Shown: piece by piece, positions 56,955 through 64,000 of the stretch
Position numbering within the stretch: the stretch's first letter is position 1
How the letters are laid out: the number at the start of each line of letters is the position of its first letter
Assembly: GCA_017795005.1 (NCBI GenBank)
Contig: CP051242.1
Coordinates: 2,844,119-2,908,118 of the forward strand
Reading direction: 5' to 3'
DNA from: Balneolaceae bacterium
GTDB lineage: Bacteria > Bacteroidota > Rhodothermia > Balneolales > Balneolaceae
Length of the DNA stretch: 64,000 nt
Translations under genes and position numbers: made by a program
Notes under the pieces: model-generated
The model's database searches: none
What the model was told of the DNA's origin: nothing
What the model saw: the letters and a program-made list of their open reading frames with translations, nothing else

Positions 56955-57547
56955 TCCCAACAATCTGAAATATACTCTCTTAATTCGGGAATCGCTTCTG
57001 CGCAAGTTAAAGCAAAATACATTTCCCTTTGCAATATGGCACCATTTGTTTCTAAAATATATACATAAAAGCCGGATGGCAAGCCCAAACCAACCGGATC
57101 AAAAGGAATACTATACACCCCTCTTTCTAAGCTCTCATCTAACAGTTTTAGTCCACCATTATTTAATTTAAAGAAAGGGCTACCGGAAAATCTTTGTACT
57201 ACTTTTTGGACAGGTTCATTTGGAGCCCGGGCGGGCATTACTGATAGTGTTACTTTCCCTGATTCTTGTACTGCAAAACTTATATGCGTAGTTCGCCGAT
57301 CAGGGCCAATTTCCGGATTCCTGTAAATTGGATTATAGTTCACATACAAGTCTTTTATCTCCGAAAAATCCATGGTCGTAACGGGGCCACTATAGTTCCA
57401 AACCGAGAATTCAATTGGGATTTCCTGAAAGTTAAAAATAGGTAATGATTCAACAACTGGCGGTTCAAAAGCCAATGAGTACTCTGGTGTAAAAGAATTT
57501 TCACAACCAAGAATATAAACCAGTATTACGAATACCAGCTTTTTCAT
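56951..57547 (-). CDS. Lipoprotein with FlgD-like Ig fold, unknown
   Basis: 198 residues; lipobox in FVILVYILGCENS. Beta-rich, with a C-terminal part that ends in a pattern like the FlgD-type or sorting-tail Ig fold: VYSIPFDPVGLGLPSGFYVYILETNGAILQREM. It then adds two cysteines (LTCAEAIPELREYISDCWE). It begins one base after the upstream OMP-like gene's stop and overlaps the LuxE-like gene by four bases. Function is unknown. Confidence 0.68.
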   Translation of the reverse strand: MKKLVFVILVYILGCENSFTPEYSLAFEPPVVESLPIFNFQEIPIEFSVWNYSGPVTTMDFSEIKDLYVNYNPIYRNPEIGPDRRTTHISFAVQESGKVTLSVMPARAPNEPVQKVVQRFSGSPFFKLNNGGLKLLDESLERGVYSIPFDPVGLGLPSGFYVYILETNGAILQREMYFALTCAEAIPELREYISDCWE

Positions 57548-57548
57548 T

Positions 57549-58052
57549 CTAAAAATAAATGCTGGCTGTAAGTGCGGTTGCAGTATTAAAGTTCACATTT
57601 CCGGGGTTTCCGAACCTGAATGAACCTTCATCTGATACCGTAAGATTTCCTTGGATTTCAATGCCTACACTAAACTTTGGTTTAAAGAAATAATCTCCCC
57701 CAAAACCTGCTCCAAATATTAAATCAGTGATGTTGTCCCCTTCATTTGGCATACCTATTACTGCTCCACCTCGAACTGTCAGATAAGGCACTGCGTCTTC
57801 GATTTCTCCTAAATAATTTTTAAATACTAACCCCAGTCCAAGATCACTTCCCACATCCTGAGCTGAAATAAATGAAAAACTTGGAGCCAATACTACTTTT
57901 TCAGAAACCCAAATTGGAATAAGAAAATCTAACTGCTCCGATTGCAGCGTGGCCGTTAATCCAACCGAACGATCTTCATTATCTGAAGATTGAGCATTTA
58001 TAGTGCTTATTGACAATACTGTAATAGATACTATTAAAATTACTTTTCTCAT
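57549..58052 (-). CDS. Small outer-membrane beta-barrel protein
   Basis: 167 residues. The ATG at 58050-58052 (residue 21 of a longer frame) gives a signal peptide, VILIVSITVLSISTINAQ. The rest has eight short strands with alternating hydrophobic residues and GGDYFFKPKFSVGIEIQGNL near the end. The C-terminus is TALTASIYF, with a final phenylalanine typical of OMPs. Such small barrels (OprF/OmpX-like) often serve as transport or adhesion partners. It is between two lipoproteins in the operon. Confidence 0.72.
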   Translation of the reverse strand: MRKVILIVSITVLSISTINAQSSDNEDRSVGLTATLQSEQLDFLIPIWVSEKVVLAPSFSFISAQDVGSDLGLGLVFKNYLGEIEDAVPYLTVRGGAVIGMPNEGDNITDLIFGAGFGGDYFFKPKFSVGIEIQGNLTVSDEGSFRFGNPGNVNFNTATALTASIYF

Positions 58053-58077
58053 TTTCTTTTTGTTACTAGGGTTAAGA

Positions 58078-58722
58078 TTAATTTCCACTACAAAAGCCAA
58101 TTTCAGGTCCAATTCCTTCTAGACCAGGAGGATTACTTCCCTGTTCTCCTAAAACATAAATATCCTGCCAAGCAAGAAATCCAGATTCTGTTTTAAGAAA
58201 TACACGGTGGAATCCAGGATCAAATTTCCCTCCATTACACTTCAGTCTTAGGTCTAATGTAAAGCTGTATTCGGCCGCTTGTTGAAGCTCTCCTTCAAAT
58301 AATGTAACGCTCTGAAAAGGTCTATCGATTGAAGAGTTAAAAGGAAGAGCAGACTGATTTCCCGACCAATAGGCTGTTTCTACCCAAATTTTGGCTTTAT
58401 CTGGTATTGGTGTGCTAAAACCAATATTCTGACTCCCCGTTACGGGATTAGGGTAAGGTAATTTTAACCTAAAGTCCTCAGGAACAAAACAATGTTCACT
58501 TTCTTCACACCTGCTACTATCTGGTGTTACTTTTGGTGGGGACGGATAATTTCTATTTGGTGAACCACCCCAAATAGAAATCAAATTAGAAGCTTCATCA
58601 GTTATAGAAAGACCGGTTACAATATTTTTACCCTGTGTACCCGGTGTAACTACATAAGGATTGTCACATGAAATAAGTAATGCTATAAATAGGATAAGAT
58701 ATATTGGCTTATTTATCCGCAT
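58078..58722 (-). CDS. Lipoprotein with FlgD-like C-terminal fold, unknown
   Basis: 214 residues. Lipobox in LILFIALLISCDNP. The segment LKLPYPNPVTGSQNIGFSTP resembles a relic of the NPFNP sorting tail, followed by KIWVETAYWSGNQSALPF and FDPGFHRVFLKTESGFLAWQ, again a FlgD-like strand order. Its 3' end (5' on the plus strand) leads into the OMP gene with a 25-bp gap. It overlaps the NHL protein gene by 14 bp. Confidence 0.7.
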   Translation of the reverse strand: MRINKPIYLILFIALLISCDNPYVVTPGTQGKNIVTGLSITDEASNLISIWGGSPNRNYPSPPKVTPDSSRCEESEHCFVPEDFRLKLPYPNPVTGSQNIGFSTPIPDKAKIWVETAYWSGNQSALPFNSSIDRPFQSVTLFEGELQQAAEYSFTLDLRLKCNGGKFDPGFHRVFLKTESGFLAWQDIYVLGEQGSNPPGLEGIGPEIGFCSGN

Positions 58723-59530
58723 AAATCATTAATACTGATTTGTTTGTCAAAACATAAAATAACCCATTCGTTTTTACAACATCTTTAATTACAAGCTTTT
58801 CCGGAAATTCAATTTCTTCTGTATTCTCTCTTGAGTTCTTGATCGAAGTTTCAGTTATCAACCATTCTTCACCTTGTTTGTCAACATATATCTGAGTGGC
58901 ACCTTGTAAGGGATAACTACTTATTTGTAAGCCATTATATGACATCACATGATACTGTTTCGATTTTAAATCAAGGATATACAAATTCCTCCCAACTGCC
59001 TGCATATCGCTCACTTCACGAATCTGAGAAGGAATCTGGAACTCATCCAGTTTTATGCCATTATCATCCACACTAATGATCGATTTAGAATCCTGATCAT
59101 AAAAAAACAGTTCTGCCACATTGTTTACAACCAACTGTGTTGGGCGGATAGGACGTTGTGATCTTCCCCAGGGATATCTTTTCAATGAAGTCAGATATTG
59201 AAAGCGTTTATCAAATATCTGAATTCGGTTATTCCTGTTATCGGATACATAAATTTTTAATCCATTAGTTGCATCCACATCAATTGGAGAATCTAATTCA
59301 TAATCTCCTGAACCCAGTCCTCCTATTGTGGTCACTAAATCCCCTAATAAGTTGAGTTTCAATACTCTGTTTCTACCAGATTCTACAACATAAATATGAT
59401 CCTGAGTAACATATAAAGAGGTAGGTTTTTTCAGATTTGGGTAAAGTATTTCCGGGGCAGTATTAGTTTGAGCCTCCACTAAATTCGAGAAGAAAAGAAA
59501 AACAATAATCAGTGTAAGTATTCTTCTCAT
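58709..59530 (-). CDS. Secreted NHL-type beta-propeller protein
   Basis: 273 residues with a signal peptide (IIVFLFFSNLVEAQTN). The sequence shows NHL repeats: LKKPTSLYVTQDHIYVVESG, RVLKLNLLGDLVTTIGG, SPIDVDATNGLKIYVSDN and RIQIFDKRFQYLTSLKRYP, followed by weaker blades. Propellers like this often bind sugars or proteins on the outer surface. It overlaps purD by four bases (ATGA) and the next lipoprotein by 14 bp, so it belongs to the purD-led operon. Confidence 0.78.
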   Translation of the reverse strand: MRRILTLIIVFLFFSNLVEAQTNTAPEILYPNLKKPTSLYVTQDHIYVVESGRNRVLKLNLLGDLVTTIGGLGSGDYELDSPIDVDATNGLKIYVSDNRNNRIQIFDKRFQYLTSLKRYPWGRSQRPIRPTQLVVNNVAELFFYDQDSKSIISVDDNGIKLDEFQIPSQIREVSDMQAVGRNLYILDLKSKQYHVMSYNGLQISSYPLQGATQIYVDKQGEEWLITETSIKNSRENTEEIEFPEKLVIKDVVKTNGLFYVLTNKSVLMIYADK

Positions 59531-60807
59531 AACAGATGTTTTAATCCTTTTGCACCAATATCTTTTCTGAAATACATATGTTCAAAATCGATTTCTTTAA
59601 TTTCTGCATAGGATGCCTCAATGGCTTGTTGTAATGTATCACCAGAACCAACCACATTTAACACTCTTCCGCCATTGGTATATAACTTAGCATTATCGAG
59701 TTTAGTACCTGCGTGAAAAACTATAGCGTTTTCAACGTTATCTAAGCCTTTGATTTCTTTTCCCTTTTCATAGGCCTCGGGATATCCTCCAGAAGCAAGA
59801 ACTACCGTACATCGATACTTATCATCAAACTCTATCTCTGAAGTTGAAAGATTTCCCTTAGTACAGGCATCAATTACTGAAAGCAAGTCCGATTTCATTC
59901 TGGGAATGATCACCTGACATTCAGGATCGCCAAACCTACAATTATATTCGACCACTTTTGGACCTTCTGAAGTTATCATCAACCCAACATACAGAAATCC
60001 CTGATATGGATTTCCTTCTTCTTTCATCCCATCAATAGTAGGTTTGATGATTTCTTTTTCTGTTTCCTCAAGAATTTCTTTAGTGGCAATAGGCGCCGGA
60101 GAGTACGCACCCATTCCCCCAGTATTCAGACCAGTATCTCCTTCTCCGACTCGTTTATGATCCTGAGCGTTTCCAATTACTTTAAAGGTATCACCATCAC
60201 AAATAGCAAAGACGGAGGCTTCCTCCCCCTCCATAAATTCTTCAATAACCAACCGGGAAGCGGCTCCACTTAATGACCCACTTTTCAATTCTTTCAAAGC
60301 CGTTAATGCTTCTTCTTCAGACTCCGGAATAAGAACTCCCTTACCTCCAGCTAAACCATCTGCTTTTAAAACAACCGGGTATTTTCCTTTTTCTTTGATG
60401 TAATCCGCAGCTTTTCCAAACTCGTCCTGACTAAAAACCTGATATTCTGCGGTAGGAATGTTATGCCGCTTCATGAAATCTTTGGCGAATTCCTTACTTC
60501 CTTCAAGCATTGCTGCTTGTTTTTTGGGACCAAATACAGCATGTCCTTTCTGTTCAAGAAAATCTGATATTCCATCAACCAAAGGCTGCTCAGGACCAAC
60601 AACTGTTAGGTCAATATTGTTTTCCTGAATAAACTCCCAAACAGCTCCATGATTCTTTACATCCAGATCAACATTTAAACCAAGTTTTGCAGTACCAGGG
60701 TTACCCGGAGCAGAGTACAATTTCCCTAGTTTTGAAGACATTGCAATTCCCCATGCCAAAGCATGTTCCCGCCCTCCGCTTCCGATTAGTAGTACGTTTA
60801 TTGGCAT
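59527..60807 (-). CDS. purD: Phosphoribosylamine-glycine ligase
   Basis: 426-residue GAR synthetase of purine synthesis, joining phosphoribosylamine to glycine with ATP. The ATP-grasp fold is seen in the N-terminal GSGGREHALAWGIA (11-24), GPEQPLVDGIS, the glycine-rich KADGLAGGKGVLIP, EEFMEGEEASVFAICDG, and VGEGDTGLNTGGMGAYSPAP (about 222-241). The C-terminus has VVGSGDTLQQAIEASYAEI. It is the first gene of an unusual operon in which a purine enzyme leads a set of envelope proteins. Confidence 0.96.
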   Translation of the reverse strand: MPINVLLIGSGGREHALAWGIAMSSKLGKLYSAPGNPGTAKLGLNVDLDVKNHGAVWEFIQENNIDLTVVGPEQPLVDGISDFLEQKGHAVFGPKKQAAMLEGSKEFAKDFMKRHNIPTAEYQVFSQDEFGKAADYIKEKGKYPVVLKADGLAGGKGVLIPESEEEALTALKELKSGSLSGAASRLVIEEFMEGEEASVFAICDGDTFKVIGNAQDHKRVGEGDTGLNTGGMGAYSPAPIATKEILEETEKEIIKPTIDGMKEEGNPYQGFLYVGLMITSEGPKVVEYNCRFGDPECQVIIPRMKSDLLSVIDACTKGNLSTSEIEFDDKYRCTVVLASGGYPEAYEKGKEIKGLDNVENAIVFHAGTKLDNAKLYTNGGRVLNVVGSGDTLQQAIEASYAEIKEIDFEHMYFRKDIGAKGLKHLL

Positions 60808-60837
60808 GTAGAAATAATTTTCAATTTTAAAAGAAGC

Positions 60838-60924
60838 TTGTCATTTCGACGAAGGGAGAAATCTAAGTAATGTTTTTACGAATACTTGAGATTTCTCAGT
60901 CGACGCGCTCCTTCGAAATGACAA
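60838..60924. repeat. Long fold-back repeat between tpiA and purD
   Basis: TTGTCATTTCGACGAAGGGA (60838-60857) pairs with TTCGAAATGACAA ending at 60924, and AGAAATCT with AGATTTCTC inside. The element is of the dispersed 'catttcga...gaaatgac' type common in Bacteroidota. It also could act as a weak terminator for tpiA. Confidence 0.65.
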
Positions 60925-60930
60925 AAAATA

Positions 60931-61698
60931 TTAAGACAGCTTTTCTGCGATGGTAATGATTTGGGCGAAGCTTTCGGCGTCAAGACTTGCTCCACCTATC
61001 AATCCTCCATCCACATCTTTCTGTCCAAGTAATTCCTCAGCATTTCCCGGTTTCATACTACCACCATAAAGAATTCGAACTCCTTCCGAAGTATCTTCAT
61101 CGTATAAATCTGATAGCACTGATCGAATATGAGCATGCATTTCCTGAGCTTGCTCCGGGCTGGCAGTTTCACCGGTTCCGATCGCCCAGATAGGCTCATA
61201 AGCAATTACAACATCCAATGCATCAACCTCATTAATTCCATCAAATGCTGCCGTAACCTGATCTTTCACAAGGTCAAAGTGAATGCCTTCTTTTCTTTGT
61301 TCCAGTGATTCACCCACACAAACAACCGGACCAAGGTTATGATCAATAGCTTTATGTGTCTTTTTATTGACTGATTCATCGGTTTCACCAAAATACTGAC
61401 GACGTTCAGAATGACCAATAATCACATATGCGCATCCTGCTTCAGTAAGCATACTAGCACTTACTTCCCCGGTAAAAGCGCCATTATCTTCAAAATGGAG
61501 ATTCTGTGCTCCAACCTGAATATCTGTATCATGCAGGTAATTAACTGACATTGAAAGAGACACATAGGGTGGGCAAACTAAGACATCTACATCTTCAGAA
61601 ACTTCAGACTTTTGTTCTTTCAAACCTTCTAACAGACCTGCCGCATCAGAAGGTCCGCAATTCATTTTCCAGTTTCCTGCTATTAAAAAACGACGCAT
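60931..61698 (-). CDS. tpiA: Triosephosphate isomerase
   Basis: 255-residue glycolytic enzyme interconverting dihydroxyacetone phosphate and glyceraldehyde-3-phosphate. Active-site residues are clear: Asn9 and Lys11 in GNWKMN, His96 in VIIGHSERRQYFGE, Glu168 in AYEPIWAIGTG, and the phosphate loop with ILYGGSMKPGNAEEL near 210. Length is usual. The gene is separated from purD by the fold-back repeat and from the thioredoxin-fold lipoprotein gene by 14 bp. Confidence 0.97.
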   Translation of the reverse strand: MRRFLIAGNWKMNCGPSDAAGLLEGLKEQKSEVSEDVDVLVCPPYVSLSMSVNYLHDTDIQVGAQNLHFEDNGAFTGEVSASMLTEAGCAYVIIGHSERRQYFGETDESVNKKTHKAIDHNLGPVVCVGESLEQRKEGIHFDLVKDQVTAAFDGINEVDALDVVIAYEPIWAIGTGETASPEQAQEMHAHIRSVLSDLYDEDTSEGVRILYGGSMKPGNAEELLGQKDVDGGLIGGASLDAESFAQIITIAEKLS

Positions 61699-61712
61699 GG
61701 TATTCTTTTAAT

Positions 61713-63068
61713 TTAGTTATTTAATGTTTGAGTGATGGCCGGAATTATATCTTCAAATTCTTCGCCGACAAATTTTCTTACGATAGTACCTTCTTTATCA
61801 ACCAAAATTCTGGTTGGAAAAAACTGGATATTGAAATCTTCCATGATTTCCTGTTTATCAAATGTTGGAGGTTCTGCAAGCTCCCAGAAACGATCCCTTT
61901 CTTCGAAAAAGGCAATGATAGTATTTGAACTCTGATCAAATGGAATGGTGATGTAATCAAGTCCTTGAGGGCGGTAAAGCTGATAAATAACGGTTGCCTC
62001 ATCATATTGCTGTTGATACAAACGGCTGGCCATTAAGGTAAACTCGAGTACATAATTTGTTCCCAACATAGTTTCATTCGTAACTGTATCACCCGCTGTG
62101 GTTCCAATTTCAAATGCAGGTAATTTCATACCTGGAGCTAAATAAGTAAGCTCATATCTCATATTCTTATACCAGATAGTCAGCTCTTCTCCTTCTTTCA
62201 CATAATCAGACTCATAGTCAGAAAGTAGCGCTCGTGCTTCTTCTACCCTTGCACTGTCAAAATAAATTTTTATAATAGATTGATCTATAGCTTTATGAAT
62301 GTCTTTATTTTTGGTTAATGCTCTTACAGAATCCATATAAGCTACAGAAGCTTCTAACCCTTTTTGATCGGCTACAAACTCTTTTCCAAATGTAATTGCT
62401 AATCCAAAGGCTAATTCTTCATCAAAAGATTGATTCAGTTTTTTAAACATTTGTGGTTTGTCAATTTTATCCAGTAGATCAACCACACTCTCCAGAGCAA
62501 ACTTTGAAGCAAAAGTGCCTTTTTGATTTTGATGAACCTCCCAAAATAAATCTGCCCATTTTTGGAGTTCTCCGGCAATCAATGAATCTTCAACCTGGCC
62601 AGCCAAAATAAACCGGTTCGTTCGCTGAAAACCATTATTCACTCTTTCAAATTGCTTCATTGCCCGGGCTTCACGGGAATCAATAACAAAGTTTTGTTCG
62701 AAGTCTGGGAATTCCACTTTAACAGATACGGTATCACCTCCGGCCAATAACACTCTGAATGAAGCTAAGTTTACCCCGTTCCTGGCCACCTGCCCGGGAT
62801 ATGCTCCTTCTTCTTTTAGTGTAAAACTGCCTTGTATAACACCTGTGCTATCAGATATTCCGAAAAATAGAGTATCAGCTGCCGCTGAAGGATTCGCTCT
62901 GCTAAATATGAGAAGTTCGAAGCCGGAGTAATCGCCTGTATTATCGACTGAGTCAGCTACAGTTATTTCTGCCGTAAACTGAGTTGGTAGGATTTCTTTT
63001 TCCTGTTCTGCGGAACAAGCTGTTCCAAATACTACAGCGATAACCGCTGTCCAAATAAATTGTCTCAT
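61713..63068 (-). CDS. Thioredoxin-fold lipoprotein lacking a redox CXXC
   Basis: 451 residues. Lipobox in VAVVFGTACSAEQ. The first part (about 30-300) has a Calx/Cna-like beta domain, including TEITVADSVDNTG, then a helical region. The C-terminal (about 320-451) has the TlpA/AhpC-type plan: PAFEIGTTAGDTVTNETMLG, VLEFTLMASRLYQQQYDEA, PFDQSSNTIIAFF and FNIQFFPTRILVDKEGTIVRKF. The position of the usual CXXC is taken by FTLMASRLYQQQ, which has no cysteine, so it cannot do the usual thiol exchange. It may be a scaffold. Confidence 0.8.
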   Translation of the reverse strand: MRQFIWTAVIAVVFGTACSAEQEKEILPTQFTAEITVADSVDNTGDYSGFELLIFSRANPSAAADTLFFGISDSTGVIQGSFTLKEEGAYPGQVARNGVNLASFRVLLAGGDTVSVKVEFPDFEQNFVIDSREARAMKQFERVNNGFQRTNRFILAGQVEDSLIAGELQKWADLFWEVHQNQKGTFASKFALESVVDLLDKIDKPQMFKKLNQSFDEELAFGLAITFGKEFVADQKGLEASVAYMDSVRALTKNKDIHKAIDQSIIKIYFDSARVEEARALLSDYESDYVKEGEELTIWYKNMRYELTYLAPGMKLPAFEIGTTAGDTVTNETMLGTNYVLEFTLMASRLYQQQYDEATVIYQLYRPQGLDYITIPFDQSSNTIIAFFEERDRFWELAEPPTFDKQEIMEDFNIQFFPTRILVDKEGTIVRKFVGEEFEDIIPAITQTLNN

Positions 63069-63078
63069 ACTTTTTGTT

Positions 63079-64000
63079 TTACCCTTCTAGTTTCTTGGAA
63101 ACCATTTGGGTAACCATTTTAGGATTTGCTTTACCTTTAGAAGCTTTCATTGCCTGTCCTACAAAAAAGCCCATTAATTGTTTTTTTCCTTCTTTATATC
63201 TCTGTACTTCATCCGGATTATTAGCGATGATTTCATCCACCAATTCTTCCAGAAATCCTGTATCAGAAACCTGAAGTAAATTCATTTCTTTCGCCAGATC
63301 TTCAGCTGATTTATCAGAATCAAGCATTTCATTGAAAATGGTCTGCATGGCTGAAGAGTTAACTTTGTCTTCTTCTTTCAGCTTGATGAGTTCTGAGAGT
63401 TTTTGAGGGGTGATTGAAAATTCACCAATCTCTATACTTTGTTCATTTAATACTCTCAAAACTTCACTTAATACAACATTTAACGCTGCTTTTGGATTTC
63501 CAGAGTATTCTGCCACTGATTCGAAATAGTCTGCTAAGTATCTGCTTTCAGTTATTGTAACAGCATCAACCTCGCTCATGCCATACTCTTTCATAAATCG
63601 CTTTTGACGAACATCGGCAAGTTCGGGCAGTTCCGCTTTAATTTCCTCCAGCATTTCTGAAGTCACGATAATTGGTGGTAAATCCGGTTCAGGAAAATAC
63701 CGGTAATCGTGCGCTTCTTCTTTAGAACGCATTGGGCGTGACTGCATTTTTGAAGTATCCCAAAGTCGCGTTTGCTGAACTACTTCTCCTCCACTCTCAA
63801 TCAGTTCAATCTGACGATAAATTTCATACTCAATAGCTTTTTCCACATTTCGGAAAGAGTTCATATTCTTAAGCTCGGTTCTGGTACCGAATTTTTCCTG
63901 ACCTCTTGGACGAACGGATACGTTTGCATCACAACGAAGACTTCCCTCTTCCATATTTCCATCACAAATTTCCAGATACTGAACAATTTGTTTGATTTTG
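63079..64000 (-). CDS. gatB: Asp-tRNA(Asn)/Glu-tRNA(Gln) amidotransferase subunit B, 5'-truncated
   Basis: Subunit B of GatCAB, which corrects Glu-tRNA(Gln) or Asp-tRNA(Asn). Only the C-terminal 300 or so residues are within the window: the frame stays open to base 64000 with KIKQIVQYLEICDGN before the first ATG at 63954. Motifs seen: GSLRCDANVSVRPRGQEKFG, EIKNMNSFRNVEKAIEYEI (hinge region), RSKEEAHDYRYFPEPDLPP (cradle end) and the Yqey-like helical tail VSKKLEG. The gene ends 10 bp before the lipoprotein gene start, on the same strand. Confidence 0.95.
   Translation of the reverse strand, partial: KIKQIVQYLEICDGNMEEGSLRCDANVSVRPRGQEKFGTRTELKNMNSFRNVEKAIEYEIYRQIELIESGGEVVQQTRLWDTSKMQSRPMRSKEEAHDYRYFPEPDLPPIIVTSEMLEEIKAELPELADVRQKRFMKEYGMSEVDAVTITESRYLADYFESVAEYSGNPKAALNVVLSEVLRVLNEQSIEIGEFSITPQKLSELIKLKEEDKVNSSAMQTIFNEMLDSDKSAEDLAKEMNLLQVSDTGFLEELVDEIIANNPDEVQRYKEGKKQLMGFFVGQAMKASKGKANPKMVTQMVSKKLEG

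Overview
The window looks like chromosomal DNA of a marine-type Bacteroidota/Balneolota relative (Balneola or Gracilimonas group). The grounds are the AT-rich composition, few Shine-Dalgarno sequences, many lipoproteins with short lipoboxes, a large protein ending in an NPFNP-type sorting tail, a B12-dependent ribonucleotide reductase, and a cyclase/TPR regulator. This placement is inferred from gene families and was not computed. No tRNA, rRNA, CRISPR array or integrase was seen.

Layout. 1-6910: the end of an aldehyde dehydrogenase gene, a small envelope protein, then four tandem paralogues of a two-part surface protein (N-terminal module plus beta-rich C-terminus). 6973-8094: a single SIR2-like gene between two exact 39-bp copies of a terminator hairpin that appears to belong to nrdJ. 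8181-12525: nrdJ and a 712-bp AT-rich gap with DnaA boxes. 12526-22864: a lipoprotein, an RND efflux operon with two pumps, a REP-associated transposase that carries a perfect 36-bp palindrome inside its coding sequence, an acyl-ACP thioesterase and an aldo/keto reductase. 22902-32987: a large secreted protein, a dicarboxylate symporter, DUF92 and DUF3098 membrane proteins, then a maf-TPR-secreted protein-mazG run.

33715-43141 is the most unusual part. Citrate synthase (gltA) is followed by two blocks of accessory genes, and each block ends in a short leftover copy of the gltA 3' end. The first block holds an MBOAT acyltransferase and an SGNH-like partner. The second holds an AraC-cyclase-TPR regulator, an ankyrin lipoprotein, a secreted protein and a broken acyltransferase-3 gene. 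Inside the second block the ankyrin gene's 3' end is also duplicated around the next gene. With the SIR2 locus, this makes four junctions where new genes sit beside duplicated 3' ends or terminators. I read them as separate insertion or recombination events.

43160-64000: a receiver/multi-PAS histidine kinase, leuS, an alternating cluster of PEGA-type membrane proteins and Fn3-like lipoproteins, LuxC- and LuxE-like fatty-acid reduction genes without luciferase, a tightly packed envelope-protein operon starting at purD, then tpiA, a thioredoxin-fold lipoprotein without a CXXC motif, and the 3' part of gatB. Three fold-back repeats of the 'gattcttcg/aatgaca' or 'cattgcga' kind lie between genes at 8133, 55850 and 60838.
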